From NCBI GenBank assembly GCA_022385805.1, contig MU277694.1, forward strand, positions 159,559-223,558: DNA of 64,000 bases, written 5' to 3'. The stretch comes from Pilatotrama ljubarskyi (taxonomy: Eukaryota > Basidiomycota > Agaricomycetes > Polyporales > Polyporaceae). Below are positions 34,265 through 46,998 of this stretch, in pieces; position 1 is the first letter of the stretch, and each line of letters begins with the position of its first letter. Below the pieces are notes generated by a model. The model was not told where the DNA came from. It did no database searches and saw only the letters and a program-made list of their open reading frames with translations. Position numbers and translations under genes: made by a program.

Positions 34265-37200
34265 ATGTCAAGCTTTCTTCGCCCAAGTGAGTGCCATCCG
34301 TTCTGACTCTCGAAACGCCGTCTCAGTTGACTTGGAACGTCTTAGCTACAAGGCTCAGAATCCTAAGGTGTGTCTCACATAGATGTGATCGCTCTCGGCA
34401 CTGAAAATCTCCAGAACTACGACTATTCACGCTATGTCTTGCCTGTGAGTGAAACGGAGATCAAAGAGCAAGTCTGGAGAACAAAGCTAGGAGGTCTACC
34501 AGAAGCTCCTCCTTCTCCTTCTCCGTCTAGGGGATCGTCAATCTCAAACTCTTCGGGGACCACCTTGGCGTCTAGCAACACTTCCGCCTCCTCAAATGGG
34601 AACACTCCTGAGCAGCCCAAGGAACCTGCCGAACCAGACGAGCAGCAAGCGTTCATCAACAGGCTCTCCGAGGAATTCCGCAGAATCAGGTCGTTTACTA
34701 GCAATCCGGGGCTGCCGAAGGGCGATCTCAAGCCGTTGGATGGCGATGCTCTGGAACAGCTCGAAAGCCGGCTCAGTATTGACGACCAGTACGTGATCTG
34801 ATTGTCTACAGAATCCGTTGGAGAGGCTGAGCAGCGTCTCTGCAGAGACACTCCGGACTCTTGGATCCCTCGATCAGCCGAACTCCGACGCCTGACAGGG
34901 AAGCATCCACTGAATGCAGAGCCTGACCTATTGCGGCTTTTTGAAGCTGGCCTGATTACGCCGACGAGGTAGGCACAACGCACGCATATGCCGCCTGGGC
35001 GACATGCGACGCTACTATACTGCTAACAACCGGCTAGGCTTCACTTTGTGCGAAACCATGCTGCGGTACCCCAGTTGCATTGGGAAACGTACAGAGTGTT
35101 GATGTACTCCGATCCGCCCGACCTAGTGTCGAAGCCGAGAGAATGGACAATGCATGAGCTTACTTCTGGCGCATTCAAGATCATCGAGATTCCAGTGACC
35201 TTGGGTTGCGACGGCAGTACGTACTCGTCAGTAAGTAGTGCGCTGAAGTGACTCAGCTAGATGGTATGGATGGTAGATCGGCGGAGAGAGGTCAACATGG
35301 TCAAGCGAACAGTCGGGTTTAATTGGACGGCGTCGGGAGTGTCCACTGCCATCTGGCGTGGTATCCTAGTACGTGACGTGCTCCTGGCCTGCGGGGTTCG
35401 TGATGCGCCCGAGAACGAACGCTGGTGAGTTCCTAGCAGGCTCCTGTATGTGATTTCGTCTAAAGGCTCGGATGTCATAGGTACTTGAACTTCGAGGGCG
35501 CTGATCTCCCATCCTCGGGACCGTATGCCACATCGATACCTCTGAGCCACGCCATGGATCCGACCAACGACGTGCTCCTTGCATTCGGCATGAATGGGCG
35601 TGTGCTTCATCCTGATCACGGCTATGTACGTTCGCAACCCTCCATGCCGACCTCGACCGCTGACTTCACGATCTGCCAGCCACTGCGTGTCATCATCCCA
35701 GTACGCGCCGCTGCCACCAAACTTCGAGAAGCATAACCCTGACGAAAAGGCTATAGGGTTACGTGGGTGGTCGCCAGATCAAATGGCTCAAGAAGGTATG
35801 CCCTTCGATGAGTTGCTGGAAGCCGATGCATCGTATATGACAGTCGTAACAGATATGGGTCACGAAGGAGCCCAACAAGTCGCATTACCGTGAGCGTCTA
35901 GCCTCCTTGTTTATTTCGCCGCTCTTTCGCCTCTCACTCCAGCTCCTGTCTAGACATTTGGGACAACAAAGTCGTTCCATCATTCATCCATTCCAAGACT
36001 CACCCGCTCGCGAAAACGTTTTTTGGCGACGAAAGCACTGCCTGTTGGGAACAGGTAAGGGTCTCACCCTGCGTACAACACCACGGACCCATCTCATGAG
36101 TACCCCCCCTAGATCCTGCAGTCCATCATCTGCAAACCGGCGCACGAGGAGCGCATATCCATCCCGGACGACAGCTCGCTTGAAGGAGTATACACAGTAC
36201 AAGGATTCGCATTCAATGGTGGTGGCGACCGTATCGAGCGTGTGGAGCTAAGCCTGGACGGCGGGAAGACCTGGAGGTGGTGCTTCCGTCACTTCTTGGA
36301 CTCTCCATTGAGGTGAGTCTTTGCTCATCTGCTCATTGCTCATGTATGGTTGACCATTCTCGTAATCAGACATAGTTCGAAGTACTGGGCGTGGTTGTTC
36401 TGGTCCGTTGCTGAACGCGTTTCGGTTCTGAGTCCACTGAATCAAACGTCGCGAAGGTCATGCGATGTGAAGCTGAAAGAGCTTGTGAATGCATTCGAGA
36501 TCATTGTACGCGCTCAGGACAACAAGAAGATGTATCAGCCGGAGCATATAACCTGGCACGTAGGCTCCCACAGATTCTTCCGGCCTACGCTAACCGCAGC
36601 CTACACAACAGGACATTGACGGTATGTGCTCAGCATCCCTGATTTCCCAAGGTTTCCTGACGTCTGACGTCAACGTGCGCACTCGTCTGCAGGGCATGAT
36701 GAAGTATGTCGGTCGATTCTGCAGATTACCCATGATGCGTACTTAGCAGAGTATACTAGCAACTCGTGGTATCGCGTCCGACCCAACAGCATCCATGAAC
36801 CGGGTACTTCCGCACGCATCGTCCGCTTCGCGCATCCCGTTGCACCTTTGGACGAAGAAGGCGGCTGGATGACGTCTGCAGAGCCTTCGAGAACAGAAAG
36901 CACGCACGACCCGAGTACCGCTCTGCGGACCTTCTCCCTGGAGGAGATAGCGAAGCACAACAAGATGGTATGTAGCCTGTGTCGATCAAGCTGCGTCTGA
37001 GCTCAGGGCTCTCATGCAGGATGATGCATGGATCATACTAGACAATCAGGTCTACGATGTCACATCAGTACTATCGTGGCATCCTGGTGAGGTGTTCCCC
37101 TGGTATCATCTTGTTAAAAGACAGACTCATCCTCCAAAATTCCCTCCGTATAGGCGGCCCTAGGTCCATTCTCATGTATGCCGGTAGGGCATCGGTTGAG

Positions 37201-38622
37201 CCTTCCATTGAGGTGCGGTATACACCAGGCGCTCGGTTATGGAGGCTTCGGCTGACCTTGATTACTGAACGCTCAGTACAAGAACATCCATGACAATTGT
37301 GAGTCCCGTCCGACGGTTCATCAAGCGCGAAGTCTTCTGTTACTGACTCAATTCCTTCTTGAAAGTCGCGCACGGGAAACGGGACGAGTGTCTGATCGGC
37401 GAGTTGACCGAGGCAGGCATCAAGGCGATGGAAGAAGACGCTGTGCGAGCCGCGCAGGAACTCAAAGAGCTCAAGGAGGCTCGCAAGGGCCTCGCTCTGC
37501 AACCTGATTCTTTCACAGCTGCGAAGCTCGTCAAGCGCAAGCCCGTGTGTGCGGACTCGACGTACGGAACTGAAATGCACTCACATCTGCACACCCTCCT
37601 GATCCGATGCATCCAGGTTGTATACCTTCGAACTGCCCCGCAACTCCGATGGGAGCGCCGGGAAACTCGGTCTGCCCGTGGGCCAGCACATACAGATCTC
37701 CCTGCATTTCAAGGATCAAGCTGTCTTGCGCAGCTACACTCCCGTTCGACCCGTCTTGCCTCAAGAGGAGGACGGAACGTTCGACCTGCTCGTCAAGACT
37801 TACCTTCCTTCCGAAGGAGAGTCGTTCTCACCTGGAGGCACCATCTCAAACTACCTAGACTGCATGACGGAAGGTGCGTCGCCGACTCGCTGAAGTCTTC
37901 CCCTTACTGACCGAGCCTAATTTGCAGGAGAGGAGATTGACATCCGTGGGCCGTCAGGTGGGATACGTTACTACGGGTCCGGTCGCTTCGAGATCGAGAG
38001 CAAGAGCCGGCATTTTGACAAGGTATTGGTGCCTTTCTTCAGCTTTGACGTTAGCCGACCTCGCTCCTAGATCAACCTCATTGCCGGGGGGAGCGGCTTG
38101 ACTCCTCACTGGCAGCTCATCCACGCCATTCTATCCAACCCCAACGACACGACGCTTATATCCCTCATCGACTGGTCAGTGTATACGAGTTCACGTGTCG
38201 CTCGTGCTCACCGCGTTTCTTTAATCCAGCAACAAGACCTACGACGACATCTGGATGCGCGATACCCTGCAGAAGTCCTCCGAAGACCATCCCGCACGCT
38301 TCAAGCTCTGGCACGTTCTCACAAGCCCCCCTGAGGGATGGAAGGCGAGTTCGCGACCGTATCATCTGCGTTCTGCTTGGACCTGACCAAAGATTTCGCA
38401 GTATTCGAGCGGCAAGCTGGACAAGGCCACGATGTCGGTGAATCAACTTTTCTCACATAGAGTATCCTCCTGACTACCGGTTGCAGGAAGCAACACCTTT
38501 ATCCCTACGAACAAGGCGTCGCCGCATTCGTCTGCGGTCCCGTCGGTCTCGTCGAGGGTATCGCGCTACCGGCCCTTAAGGAGATGGGTTTCGAGGAGGG
38601 CGTTTCAGCCTTTGGTTTCTGA
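34265..38622 (+). CDS. Assimilatory nitrate reductase (molybdopterin, haem, FAD)
   Basis: Reduces nitrate to nitrite with NAD(P)H in the cytosol. About 950 residues in roughly 25 small exons. The molybdenum-cofactor half carries RLTGKHPLN, LITPTRLHFVRNHAAVP, and VTLGCDG|NRRREVNMVK with the Mo-ligand Cys. It continues with TVGFNWTASGVSTAIWRG, PLSHAMDPTNDVLLAFGMNG, IIPGYVGGRQIKWLKK and DIDGMMNNSWYRVRPNSIH. The cytochrome b5 domain has DDAWIILDNQVYDVTSVL, the haem ligand in WHPGGPRSI and the second His in YKNIHDN. The FAD/NAD part shows VLRSYTPVRP, IDIRGPSGGIRYYG, INLIAGGSGLTP and FVCGPVGL, ending EEGVSAFGF. The 5' end is the weak point: a 22-nt first exon (34265-34286) is the only start I found that keeps phase with exon 2 at 34383. 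One intron (38345-38401) uses a GC donor. Confidence 0.9.
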
Positions 38623-38874
38623 GGCAGTGGATCTCGTGCTCGCGCGTAGAGCTGATTCAGCTGATTCGTTCGCTCGTGGATCAAGGAAGGGCTACAGAGG
38701 GGGCAGAGAAGCTGTATCTCGTACAAAGATGGTTAAGATGATAGGTGTCCGATGAATCCGGAACTCGGCTTGGTAGCCAAGGGTCGTAGGTGAGCGACAG
38801 GAGCGCGACGAGCAGTGCTCCTGCTCGTGCCGGTTAGTAAAGATAGATCGCATGCCGCATGCTATCTCGCAGAC

Positions 38875-41306
38875 TCAGTCCAGTAAAGGGGACTCGTCCA
38901 CGTTCAAAATCACCCATGTGAAGAACCGAATCGCCTCGATGAAGCCCTCAGCACGCAATGCTGTCAAAGCAACGTCATGTTCATCAGCTACAAGTCGTCA
39001 AAACCACTTCCGAAACTATGCCTATACCTTCATTGACGGTGTGCGCGCCATTGTACGAGTCCGCCGAGTTGATGTGACCATAGCGGAATATATGCTTCGT
39101 CAGTTTCCAGTAGTGCTTGGTGTCTATTGCGATCTCAGTGAAGCTCCCAATAAGGTGGAGGGGGACAGACCCACCAGTGTTGCCCGTCGACATCCCTGGC
39201 GCGATGTAGGTCTTCTTGTCATAGCCAGTCCGGTTCGACGCACCAAGCACACCAATAATGGTCCCCGAGAGCAGCTGGAACGGCCCACTATCGCCCATGG
39301 GCGTGATGGGCGCAGGCTCCAGCGCAGTCCCAAACGCGTCCGAGATCCGCAGCTTCCCAGAGCTCTGCCCCGTGCCGGTAGTCACCACCGTCTTCTCCCC
39401 GAATGCGTCAAGGTCCAGGCCAAAGCGCTCCGCGACGGGCTGCACGACGCGCGTGATGCGTTTCTTCAGCGCGTCGACGGAGCTGTGGACGTCGATGCGG
39501 TGGTTCACGATCACCTCCGCGCGCTCGGGGAGCGCGTTCGTCTTCACGCCGCCGCGCACGACGTCCGCCGCCTGCGTCGTGCCCGCGAGCGCGCGGAACC
39601 GCTTGTCCACCCGCGCGAGCTCCTCTTCGAGCGCTTGCAGCGCGCGGTCGGACTTGCGCGAGCGGGAGATGAGGCCACGCAGGGGTGATGGGAGGCCGGG
39701 GTCGTGTTCGGCTTGGCACTGGAGGAGGGAGTAGTAGATGCCGGAGCGGTTGAGGTGCGGGACGTGCGGGTTGTCCTCGAGCTGCTTGATCACTGCGGCG
39801 AGCATACCGATGCTCTGTCGATTTCCAGAGAGGTGAACAAGGATTCCGGAACAGGTCGTTGAGGTAACGACATACAGTATGTTCGGGCGGAACGCTGGAG
39901 TGCCCCCCTGGGGCAGAGATCTCGAAGCGGACGTCAAACTTGCCCTTCTCGGCCACGCCGGGGGAAGACATAATCACGTCGTCTGTGACTTGATACCCTC
40001 CTGCGGACGTGTCGCGATCAGACAGTTCCTAGCAAGCGAAAGCGTGGAGCGACCTACCTCCCTCATCGATGAGGATAGAGAAGGCGTACTCGCCATAGGT
40101 CTTCAGTAGATAGTCGCGAATAGCCGTAGCACCCTGAAGGCCGTCTGAGCGCCGGACCTGGCAAAATCTGGTGGACTGCTACTTACCGAGATTCCACCGC
40201 GCTCCTCATCTATGCCATAAGCAAGCACGATGGAGCGCGTCGGCTTGAAGCCAATGCGCAACAGTTCCTCGACGGCGGTCCTACAGTAGCGGTTCGCCTA
40301 TGCTCGGTACAGCGATAGCAAGCACACTTACAAGGTACCAATCAGACCGGGCTTGTCATCGCAGCTTCCACGGCCCCAAATGTACTCCCCTAGCGTACCG
40401 TGTCATTGAGTATGAGCACTGTATACTTCACGGTGCACTAACCGTCATAGTACCCAGAGAAGGGAGGGTGCTGCCATTGGTTCACCGTCAAGGGCTCGAC
40501 AGGGACGACGTCTGCGGGCATTGCGTTGGACGACGACTACACGAGCGGACTAGCGTATGCGACTCACCCTGGTGTGCGGTCAGGAGCGCGGGTTTGAGCG
40601 AGTCATTGCTCCCCTGCCAGTGATACACAAGCGCGTACTTGTTGACATGGGTCTTGCGCAGATTCTGATGCCTGTGGACAGAATAAGCGACGTTGTTGGG
40701 TGGAGAAACACTTCTCACACGTACAGAAAAGGAAAGCGCTGCTCGAGGTATGCGTGCAAGTCGTCGAAGATCTCCCAGCGTTCGTCCTGACCAGGAGGCG
40801 CCAAGTCGTCGTACGCGACGGTGCTTTAAGAAGAGCTGCTAGTCAGGGCGTCGACTATACTACACGAAAACCAGCCGGAATACGTACGGGACCCTGATAG
40901 CACCTCCCAGTGACTCGTATGCCTTCAGCCTGAAGTCTTGCGTCCCGTACTCGGCCTCCAAGGCGTCCAAGAAGGCGGTGTTCTTCTCCGGAGTCATCGC
41001 GCTCGTCTGAGGACATACCGCGTGCGCATGCGCATTCCCGTCATGGCCCATCGACGGCTTGGACAGGAGCACTTCCAGTCTCGCGCTAGCTGCAGCACCG
41101 CATGCGCGGAGGTGAGGGGTCTGCGCGCACAGGTAGAACAGTGCGAGCCCGACGGTCGAAAAGAGAGCGACAGTGAAGTACTTCCTACTCGAGCTGGGTG
41201 TGCGCGGGCTCCGCGCTACGTCAGGAAGGAACTCGAGGTCCTCGAATCTCAGCTTCTTCTCGTCCAGGAGCTCCGCATTCCAAGCTACGTCCCTCTGGTG
41301 CCGCAT
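38875..41306 (-). CDS. CPS1: Vacuolar carboxypeptidase S-like M20 metallopeptidase
   Basis: ATG 41306 opens a basic cytosolic tail, then one transmembrane signal-anchor (YFTVALFSTVGLALFYLCA), the type II layout of vacuolar carboxypeptidase S. The M20 zinc-site motifs follow: LLTAHQ|DVVPVEPLTVNQWQHPPF, with the first metal His and catalytic Asp, then FKPTRSIVLAYGIDEERGG with the Glu pair. Later parts are EKGKFDVRFEISAPGGHSSV (dimerisation/lid domain), NHRIDVHSSVDALKKRI, GPFQLLSGTIIGVLGAS and HYWKLTKHIFRYGHIN. The true last exon is NEALRAEGFIEAIRFF and ends at the TGA at 38875-38877, reached after an intron that hides a false extension. About 590 residues. The enzyme trims C-terminal residues from peptides in the vacuole, releasing amino acids for nitrogen use, but being next to nitrate reductase is probably coincidence. 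Confidence 0.88.
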
Positions 41307-41956
41307 TGTCGCTGGATGACCGTGACGTTGGCAATCCTGAGATGGAGGAGATGGTAGTCCACTTCCTCGCGTCTTCCTGGGGGAGCGATAGGATACAGCA
41401 CTTGGTTGGGAAAGAAGGGGGACGTGAGATAGCTAGTATATATCTCGACCGGTGGAGGGACCATATGGAGACAGGCCCGCCACAGGGCGTGGTCCCGCGG
41501 AGTTATCAAGGCCTCAGTATGGCGTATTCAGGATGAACAGATGCCAGATACACGCATGCATCAGCTTCGTGTTCCTGTACGACAGTCGGAACCTTCATCC
41601 GCTGCTGGACAGGCACGAGTGCGCTATCAACGCCCGACGAAGAAAGCTGAGTCGATGACCTTGCCAGGATGCCGCATCCGGGACGAACGGGACGCAACGC
41701 CCCAACGGTCCGGGGTGGTCCGGGAGTGGTCCGGGGCACATGTGACAGTGTGTCACAGAGACTGTCACGGATTCCGAAATTCGTCCAGCGCGCGCGTTAG
41801 ACGCCCGTCCCGTTACACCCGGATACACTTCGCACTCGTTCACGGACTCGGAGTAGGCGGAGGCTTGCTTTCAGCTCCCGGTCACACCTTCACTAGACTA
41901 GGCTATCTGGACCTGGTCCTTGGGCGGCGTACTTCAGCTTGTGGGCTTGACGGGAA
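41307..41956. other. Divergent promoter region between CPS1 and mS29
   Basis: A 650-bp region between divergent starts. Open frames here are short and unsupported. A cluster of gtgacagtgtgtcac (imperfect palindrome, 41742-41756) could be a binding site but has no known assignment. Confidence 0.4.
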
Positions 41957-43837
41957 ATGTCGCTGGTCACTGCTGCTCGGGCAGGTCGTGCTGTCCACCC
42001 TACTGCCGCGCCGCTTGTTGCTCCTGCCGGGACTCATGTGCAGAGAAGAGGGTATGCTGCCCCTGCGAAGCCCACAAAGACGGCTGCATGTGCGTCCCTC
42101 CGTAATGATGCTGTATTGCACTTTTCGTAACGCGGTGCGTCCGCGGTACAGCCAGATTCAGGTCGAATACGCAGAATGACAAGAAGAAGCGAGGGCCACG
42201 AGATGCCGGCGTACGTGTTGTCCGAATCTAGATGGTTTGTTGACCTGACCATCGACCGTGCAAACGCTGGGCTATCATAGCTCTTCAGGCCTATGTCTGT
42301 GAACAACCTCACAGATCCTGTCTTTCAAAGTGACCAGCGGACGCAACTGCAACTCCCTGTCTTTCGCCCTGTGAGTGTCGTTGCGAAGCCTGCAGACATC
42401 GCTGGTATTAACCGGATACGTATGCGCGTGTATAGGAAGCAATTACGCCTATGGCTGCAGCCAAGGCCATGGCGTTTCCCCAGAACGAGTCGAAGGCCCT
42501 CAAGGCGTACGGCCTGCCGACGAACATCCTAGTGGACGTGAGTTGAATAAGAATGCATCTCAATTGTGTCAGACCTCGTGAATTTGACGTCTTCCAGTAC
42601 TTGCTGCTTTCGAGACCGTGTTCAGTCGTGCGGGAGGCGACCATAACCATGCTTGACCAGCTCGACAAAGCTGCGGGATCGTCCAGTAAGGATACCAGGG
42701 TCGTCTTCAGTGAGTATTCCGTCTATGTTTTCCTGTCTACTAGCTAACTCGGGCATCAGCTGGGAAGTCAGGATGCGGGAAGAGCCATCTCCTACTGCAG
42801 GCGGTGCAGTATGCCATCCAGAAGCAGTGGATCAGCCTATACATCCCTCGAGGTGAGCTCTCTTGAGTCCCCCCTTTAAGCTCGTCCTCTCATAATCCCG
42901 TTCACCTCAGCCATCAACCTGGTAAACTCCACAACGCCGTATGCCTACGACCCGCGTACGCAGACGTACGGCCAGCCTGCGTTCGCTCAGCAACTGCTCA
43001 AGCGTTTCGTCGATGTGAACGAGGCTCTCGTCCGGCCTCTTACTATACAGGATTCGTATCCTTTCGAAGAGCGGTCTATCGGGAGCGGGGCGCCGTTCCT
43101 TGACCTCATCGGCGTTGGGCTGGAATACCAGCACCAGGCGCCTACGGTACTGAGCGCGCTCCTGGACGAACTGGCCAAGCAGACGAAGTGAGTCCCGCGG
43201 GTATGCTTTCGACGGAGAAACGTTGTTGACACATGTGTAGGTACCCCGTTCTGCTCGCCGTCGACGACTTCCAGGCGTTGTACTGCACGTCTGCGTACCG
43301 CGATCCGTTCTTCAGGGCCGTCAAGGCGTACCACCTCACGCTCCCTCGCACGCTGCTCGAGTTCGCTAGCGGGAAGAAGGCTTTCGTACGTCCCTGTAAA
43401 GCCTAGCTATGATGAGAGTCCCTCTGATGTGCGCTGTGCAGACGCGTGGTGCCGTCTTTGGTGCCCTGTCGACCCAAAACACGACGTTCCGCACGCCGCT
43501 CGAGCTCACCGAGTCTCTCGGCCTGGAGCCGACGGGCCCTTCAAACCCGTACGTTCCCCGGGAAGCCAACCTGATCGCATATGCGCAGGGCTTGAAGAAC
43601 TTCCCCGTGCCCGAGCGGCTGACGGTCGACGAGGCCGCGTCGATCTTCGACGTTTGGCATCAGGTGAAGGCTTTGCACGTCCGTGAGTAGCATATCTTCG
43701 TGCTTGTGCGACGTGCAGACATTGATGAACTTCCTCCAGCCCGCGGAGACGAGATCTTCCTGGCCAAGTACACCGAGGCGGGAGGCAATGCGCGGGAGTT
43801 TGTCAACAAGGGCCTTCTGCAGACCATCGCGATGTAG
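41957..43837 (+). CDS. RSM23: Mitochondrial small-subunit ribosomal protein mS29 (DAP3/Rsm23)
   Basis: Ten exons join in phase to 446 residues: 41957-42089, 42152-42210, 42281-42370, 42466-42537, 42598-42709, 42760-42852, 42911-43187, 43241-43385, 43442-43682 and 43719-43837. The N-terminus is a clear mitochondrial presequence (MSLVTAARAGRAVHPTAAP, then HVQRRGYAAP), basic and lacking acids. The DAP3 signature block is VNNLTDPVFQSDQRTQLQLP. It is followed by LKAYGLPTNILVDY, the P-loop FTGKSGCGKSHLLLQA, and the Walker B-like VLLAVDDFQALYCTSAY. Family members bind a guanine nucleotide in the head of the mitoribosomal small subunit. The end is NAREFVNKGLLQTIAM. The kinesin gene follows on the same strand 199 bp downstream. 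Confidence 0.9.
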
Positions 43838-44036
43838 ACGCAGAGACCTAGCTACGCGTACATCTACTCTAGTACTTCCTTACTAGACTCTTCGATAATA
43901 ATTGCTCTTTCTCCCCTCTGGCGTGCTGCGACTCCATGTGTGGCTAAACGGTCATGTGACAGACGCGTCGCCACCGGCGTCTGAGAGATGTTTGAGTCGC
44001 GTCTGCGGGCGTCTGCACGCTCGATAGCCGACAGCC

Positions 44037-46728
44037 ATGTCCCGTCTCCCACGGTTGCGCTCTTCCTCCCCCGACAGACCCCACTTCCCGCCCACGACGA
44101 CCATGCCGGGCCCCTCGATGGCCTCGTCGTCCACCGGGATGACTACGAACACCCTCAAACGCAAGGCTGCGACGCAGGAGAACATCGCGCCCGACCACCC
44201 CCGCAAGCTCCCCGCCATCGCCGAGGCGGACACGAATCAGCCGCTGCGGCCGTCGAAGTTCGCGCCGAACACGGCGGCGGCGAGTAGGCTGGGGAAGGGC
44301 CCGCCGCCGTTGACAAAGCCGAGGGCGCCGGCGCTGGCGACGTCGACGTCGACGAATGCTGTGAGACGGACGACGAGGGCGACTAGCGCGCCACCGAAGA
44401 CTGCGCCGGTGCGTCCGCCCGCGAGGCCTGCTTCGCGCACTACTGCGTGAGTGAATTTCTTAGAATAGTATTATGCGTGACGAGAAAATGTTGTGTGTGA
44501 GGGTTATCTGGGGAGTGTGCGATGGGTGCTCGGGGGATTGAAGAGGGAACGTGGTATTGAATGAGGCTCTGTGGCCCTCCTCAATGAATGGACCCTCTGA
44601 CTGATATTGCTCTTTGATCTGACTTATCTGAATGGTTTTCACGTGTACAATGTCATGCTAACCCGCATCTATAGGACTCGACCAGGGGCTAGTGCTGCAA
44701 ATGACGAACGCTTCGACTCCATCCAACAACAAATAGCCAAGATTGAAGCCGCACGCGCTGCGGACGCAGCCCGCCTCGACGCCGAACTCGCTCAAGAACG
44801 TGCCAAACGCTCCGACCTCCAAGCCTCGCACGAAGCCCTCTCTCGCGAGCTTACCAACGCAAAGACACAAGAACTCGCGCAGCGCCAAGAGCTCTTTATC
44901 GCCTCCGACGAACTAAACAACCTCCGACAGCGACATGAGCGCGAAATCTCCGAGATGCAAGCCGATCTACGGAGGAAGGACCGGGAACTACGTGAGCTGA
45001 ACGAAGACCTACGCATGTACCAATCGGACCTCGAGCGCGAACGCGAGATCGTCAAGAGCCTCAAAGCGACTATTGCTCAGCAAGCGACCGCACAGCTGAG
45101 TCTGACCGCACAGCTCGGTGCACTGCAAGCGGAGAAGGCCGCAGTCCAAGCCGAGTTCGACCGCACCTGCGGCTCGAAAGCAGACCTCGCATTGCAACTG
45201 GAACGCGCTCAGAAACGCATCGCCGATCTAGAGCGTGAAGCCCGCGAGGGAGAGAGCGTGCGCCGGAAGCTCCACAACATGGTGCAGGAGCTCAAGGGCA
45301 ACATCAGGGTGTTTGTACGCGTCCGTCCGGTGCTGCGCTCGGATATCCTGTCTACGACGCTCAACCTGTCGGGTGCCTCCGCGGGTGCCATCACCGACGG
45401 TACGGGTAGTCCTGACCCCGAGACGGAGGCGAGACTGCGCGAGGAAGCCATGGCGAGGATGGTCTTCCCCGATAAGATGGATCACCGAGAGATCGTCTTG
45501 AGCTCGTCGAGCGAGAGCGCCACAGGACAAGAACGCAAGGACGACTGGCAGTTCACCTTCGACAGAGTCAGTGCTTTTGTTATACAGCCTCTATCGTGCA
45601 CTCACACCCTTCGTGCAGGTCTTCGAGCCGCACTCCACGCAGGCAGAGGTCTTCGAGGAGATCTCCCAGCTTGCTCAGAGCTGCACTGACGGGTACAACG
45701 TCTGCGTCTTCGCATATGGCCAGACTGGCTCTGGCAAGTCGTTCACCATGGAAGGTGGTAGCGTAAGTCGTCACAGCGATTGTCCCTCGCCCCTGCCTCT
45801 GAACATGAGACGCAGTCTGAGGCCACTGCGGGTATGATCCCGCGTGCAGTCGAACAAGTCTTCCGAGTTGCCGATGAGCTCAAGACGAAAGGCTGGCAGT
45901 ACAAGATGGAAGGCCAGTTCCTCGAGATCGTGAGTCCCGCCCTGGAGTCTCTACGTGTCCACTGACAAATGCCCTTCCAGTACAACGAGACCATCAACGA
46001 CTTGCTCGGCAAGGGCGAGTTCGACAAGAAGAAGCACGAGATCAAGCATGATCCCAAAACCGGGCGGACGACCGTCACCGACGTCAACGTCGTCCCGCTC
46101 GCGTCCGCCACGCAGGTCCGCACCCTCCTCGCGCTCGCACAAGGCCGACGTACCGTGGCCGCGACGCTCATGAACGAGCGCTCCTCCCGCTCCCACTCGG
46201 TCTTCACGCTGCGCATTCGCGGTGAGAACGCGCTCACGGGCGAGACGTGCGAGGGCTCGCTCAACCTGGTTGACCTCGCGGGCAGCGAGCGTCTCGAGAA
46301 GAGCGGTGCCGCAGGCGATAGAGAGCGACTGAAGGAGACGCAGAACATCAACAAGAGCCTGAGTGCGTTGGGCGATGTTATCGCTGCGCTCGGTGAGAAG
46401 GGCGAGGGCAAGGGTGACAAGCACATTCCTTACCGGAATTCCAAAGTATGTGCCCAGTCTTTGTTCATTTGCCAGGGTACTGATCTGCTTGTGCACTGTA
46501 GCTGACGTACCTGTTGCAAAACTCGCTGAGCGGGAACTCGAAGACTCTCATGTTCCTCAACCTATCACCGCTCGCGACGCACCTCCACGAGTCCCTGTGC
46601 TCTCTCCGCTTTGCGACGAAGGTCTGTCTCGCTTGATCCTGCTCTGCAGACCTCTGGCTGACATGTCTCCACAGGTCAACAACACGACTATCGGTACTGC
46701 CAGGAAGCAGACCAAGCACATCGCGTAA
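44037..46728 (+). CDS. C-terminal-motor kinesin-14 (Kar3/Ncd type)
   Basis: Seven exons join in phase to 732 residues: 44037-44446, 44675-45566, 45619-45762, 45816-45929, 45981-46445, 46502-46621 and 46675-46728. The N-terminal tail (about 1-140) is basic and Pro/Ser/Ala-rich, suitable for microtubule binding. A coiled coil spans roughly 145-370 (for example [22 protein letters not shown] heptads). The neck and motor begin [20 protein letters not shown], the kinesin-14 arrangement. Motor motifs are [16 protein letters not shown] (P-loop), [15 protein letters not shown] (switch I), [15 protein letters not shown] (switch II) and [15 protein letters not shown]. The C-terminus is short ([11 protein letters not shown]). 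The family walks toward microtubule minus ends and works in spindle assembly and karyogamy. A second in-frame ATG at about 44103 (MPGPSMASS) could be the real start. The first intron is 228 nt, longer than the rest. Confidence 0.93.
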
Positions 46729-46998
46729 TCACGGCCATGTCTCTTTTCCCATCCTCACCGTTCTTCTTTCGCTTCCTCCGCTGCTGCGTGCCTTTGCTGT
46801 CGTATGTATCGGACTCTAGTCTACTCATATCTGTACGTTCCAGTGTATACAAGCAGATGGTACCGTTCCATGATTCAGAGCTGACGTGGCAAAGATTCTT
46901 ATGCGGTATGTTACAATGAGCTCTACAACAAGAACAGCATGATCGAAAGCAGTAGTAAAAGGAACAATGGCTCCATGACGAAAGAAGGTCAAAAAGAG

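Noticed and set aside
34265..41306. Nitrogen-assimilation gene cluster (nitrate reductase plus carboxypeptidase S)
   Set aside because: Carboxypeptidase S is a general vacuolar peptidase and is not part of known nitrate clusters; adjacency alone is weak.
41742..41756. gtgacagtgtgtcac palindrome as an operator
   Set aside because: Imperfect single palindrome with no known fungal factor; kept only as a note in the promoter region.
42293..42532. Straight-read frame across the mS29 exon 3 border
   Set aside because: The donor after VFRP and the acceptor before AMAFPQ restore the conserved family sequence; the straight read becomes Arg-rich noise.
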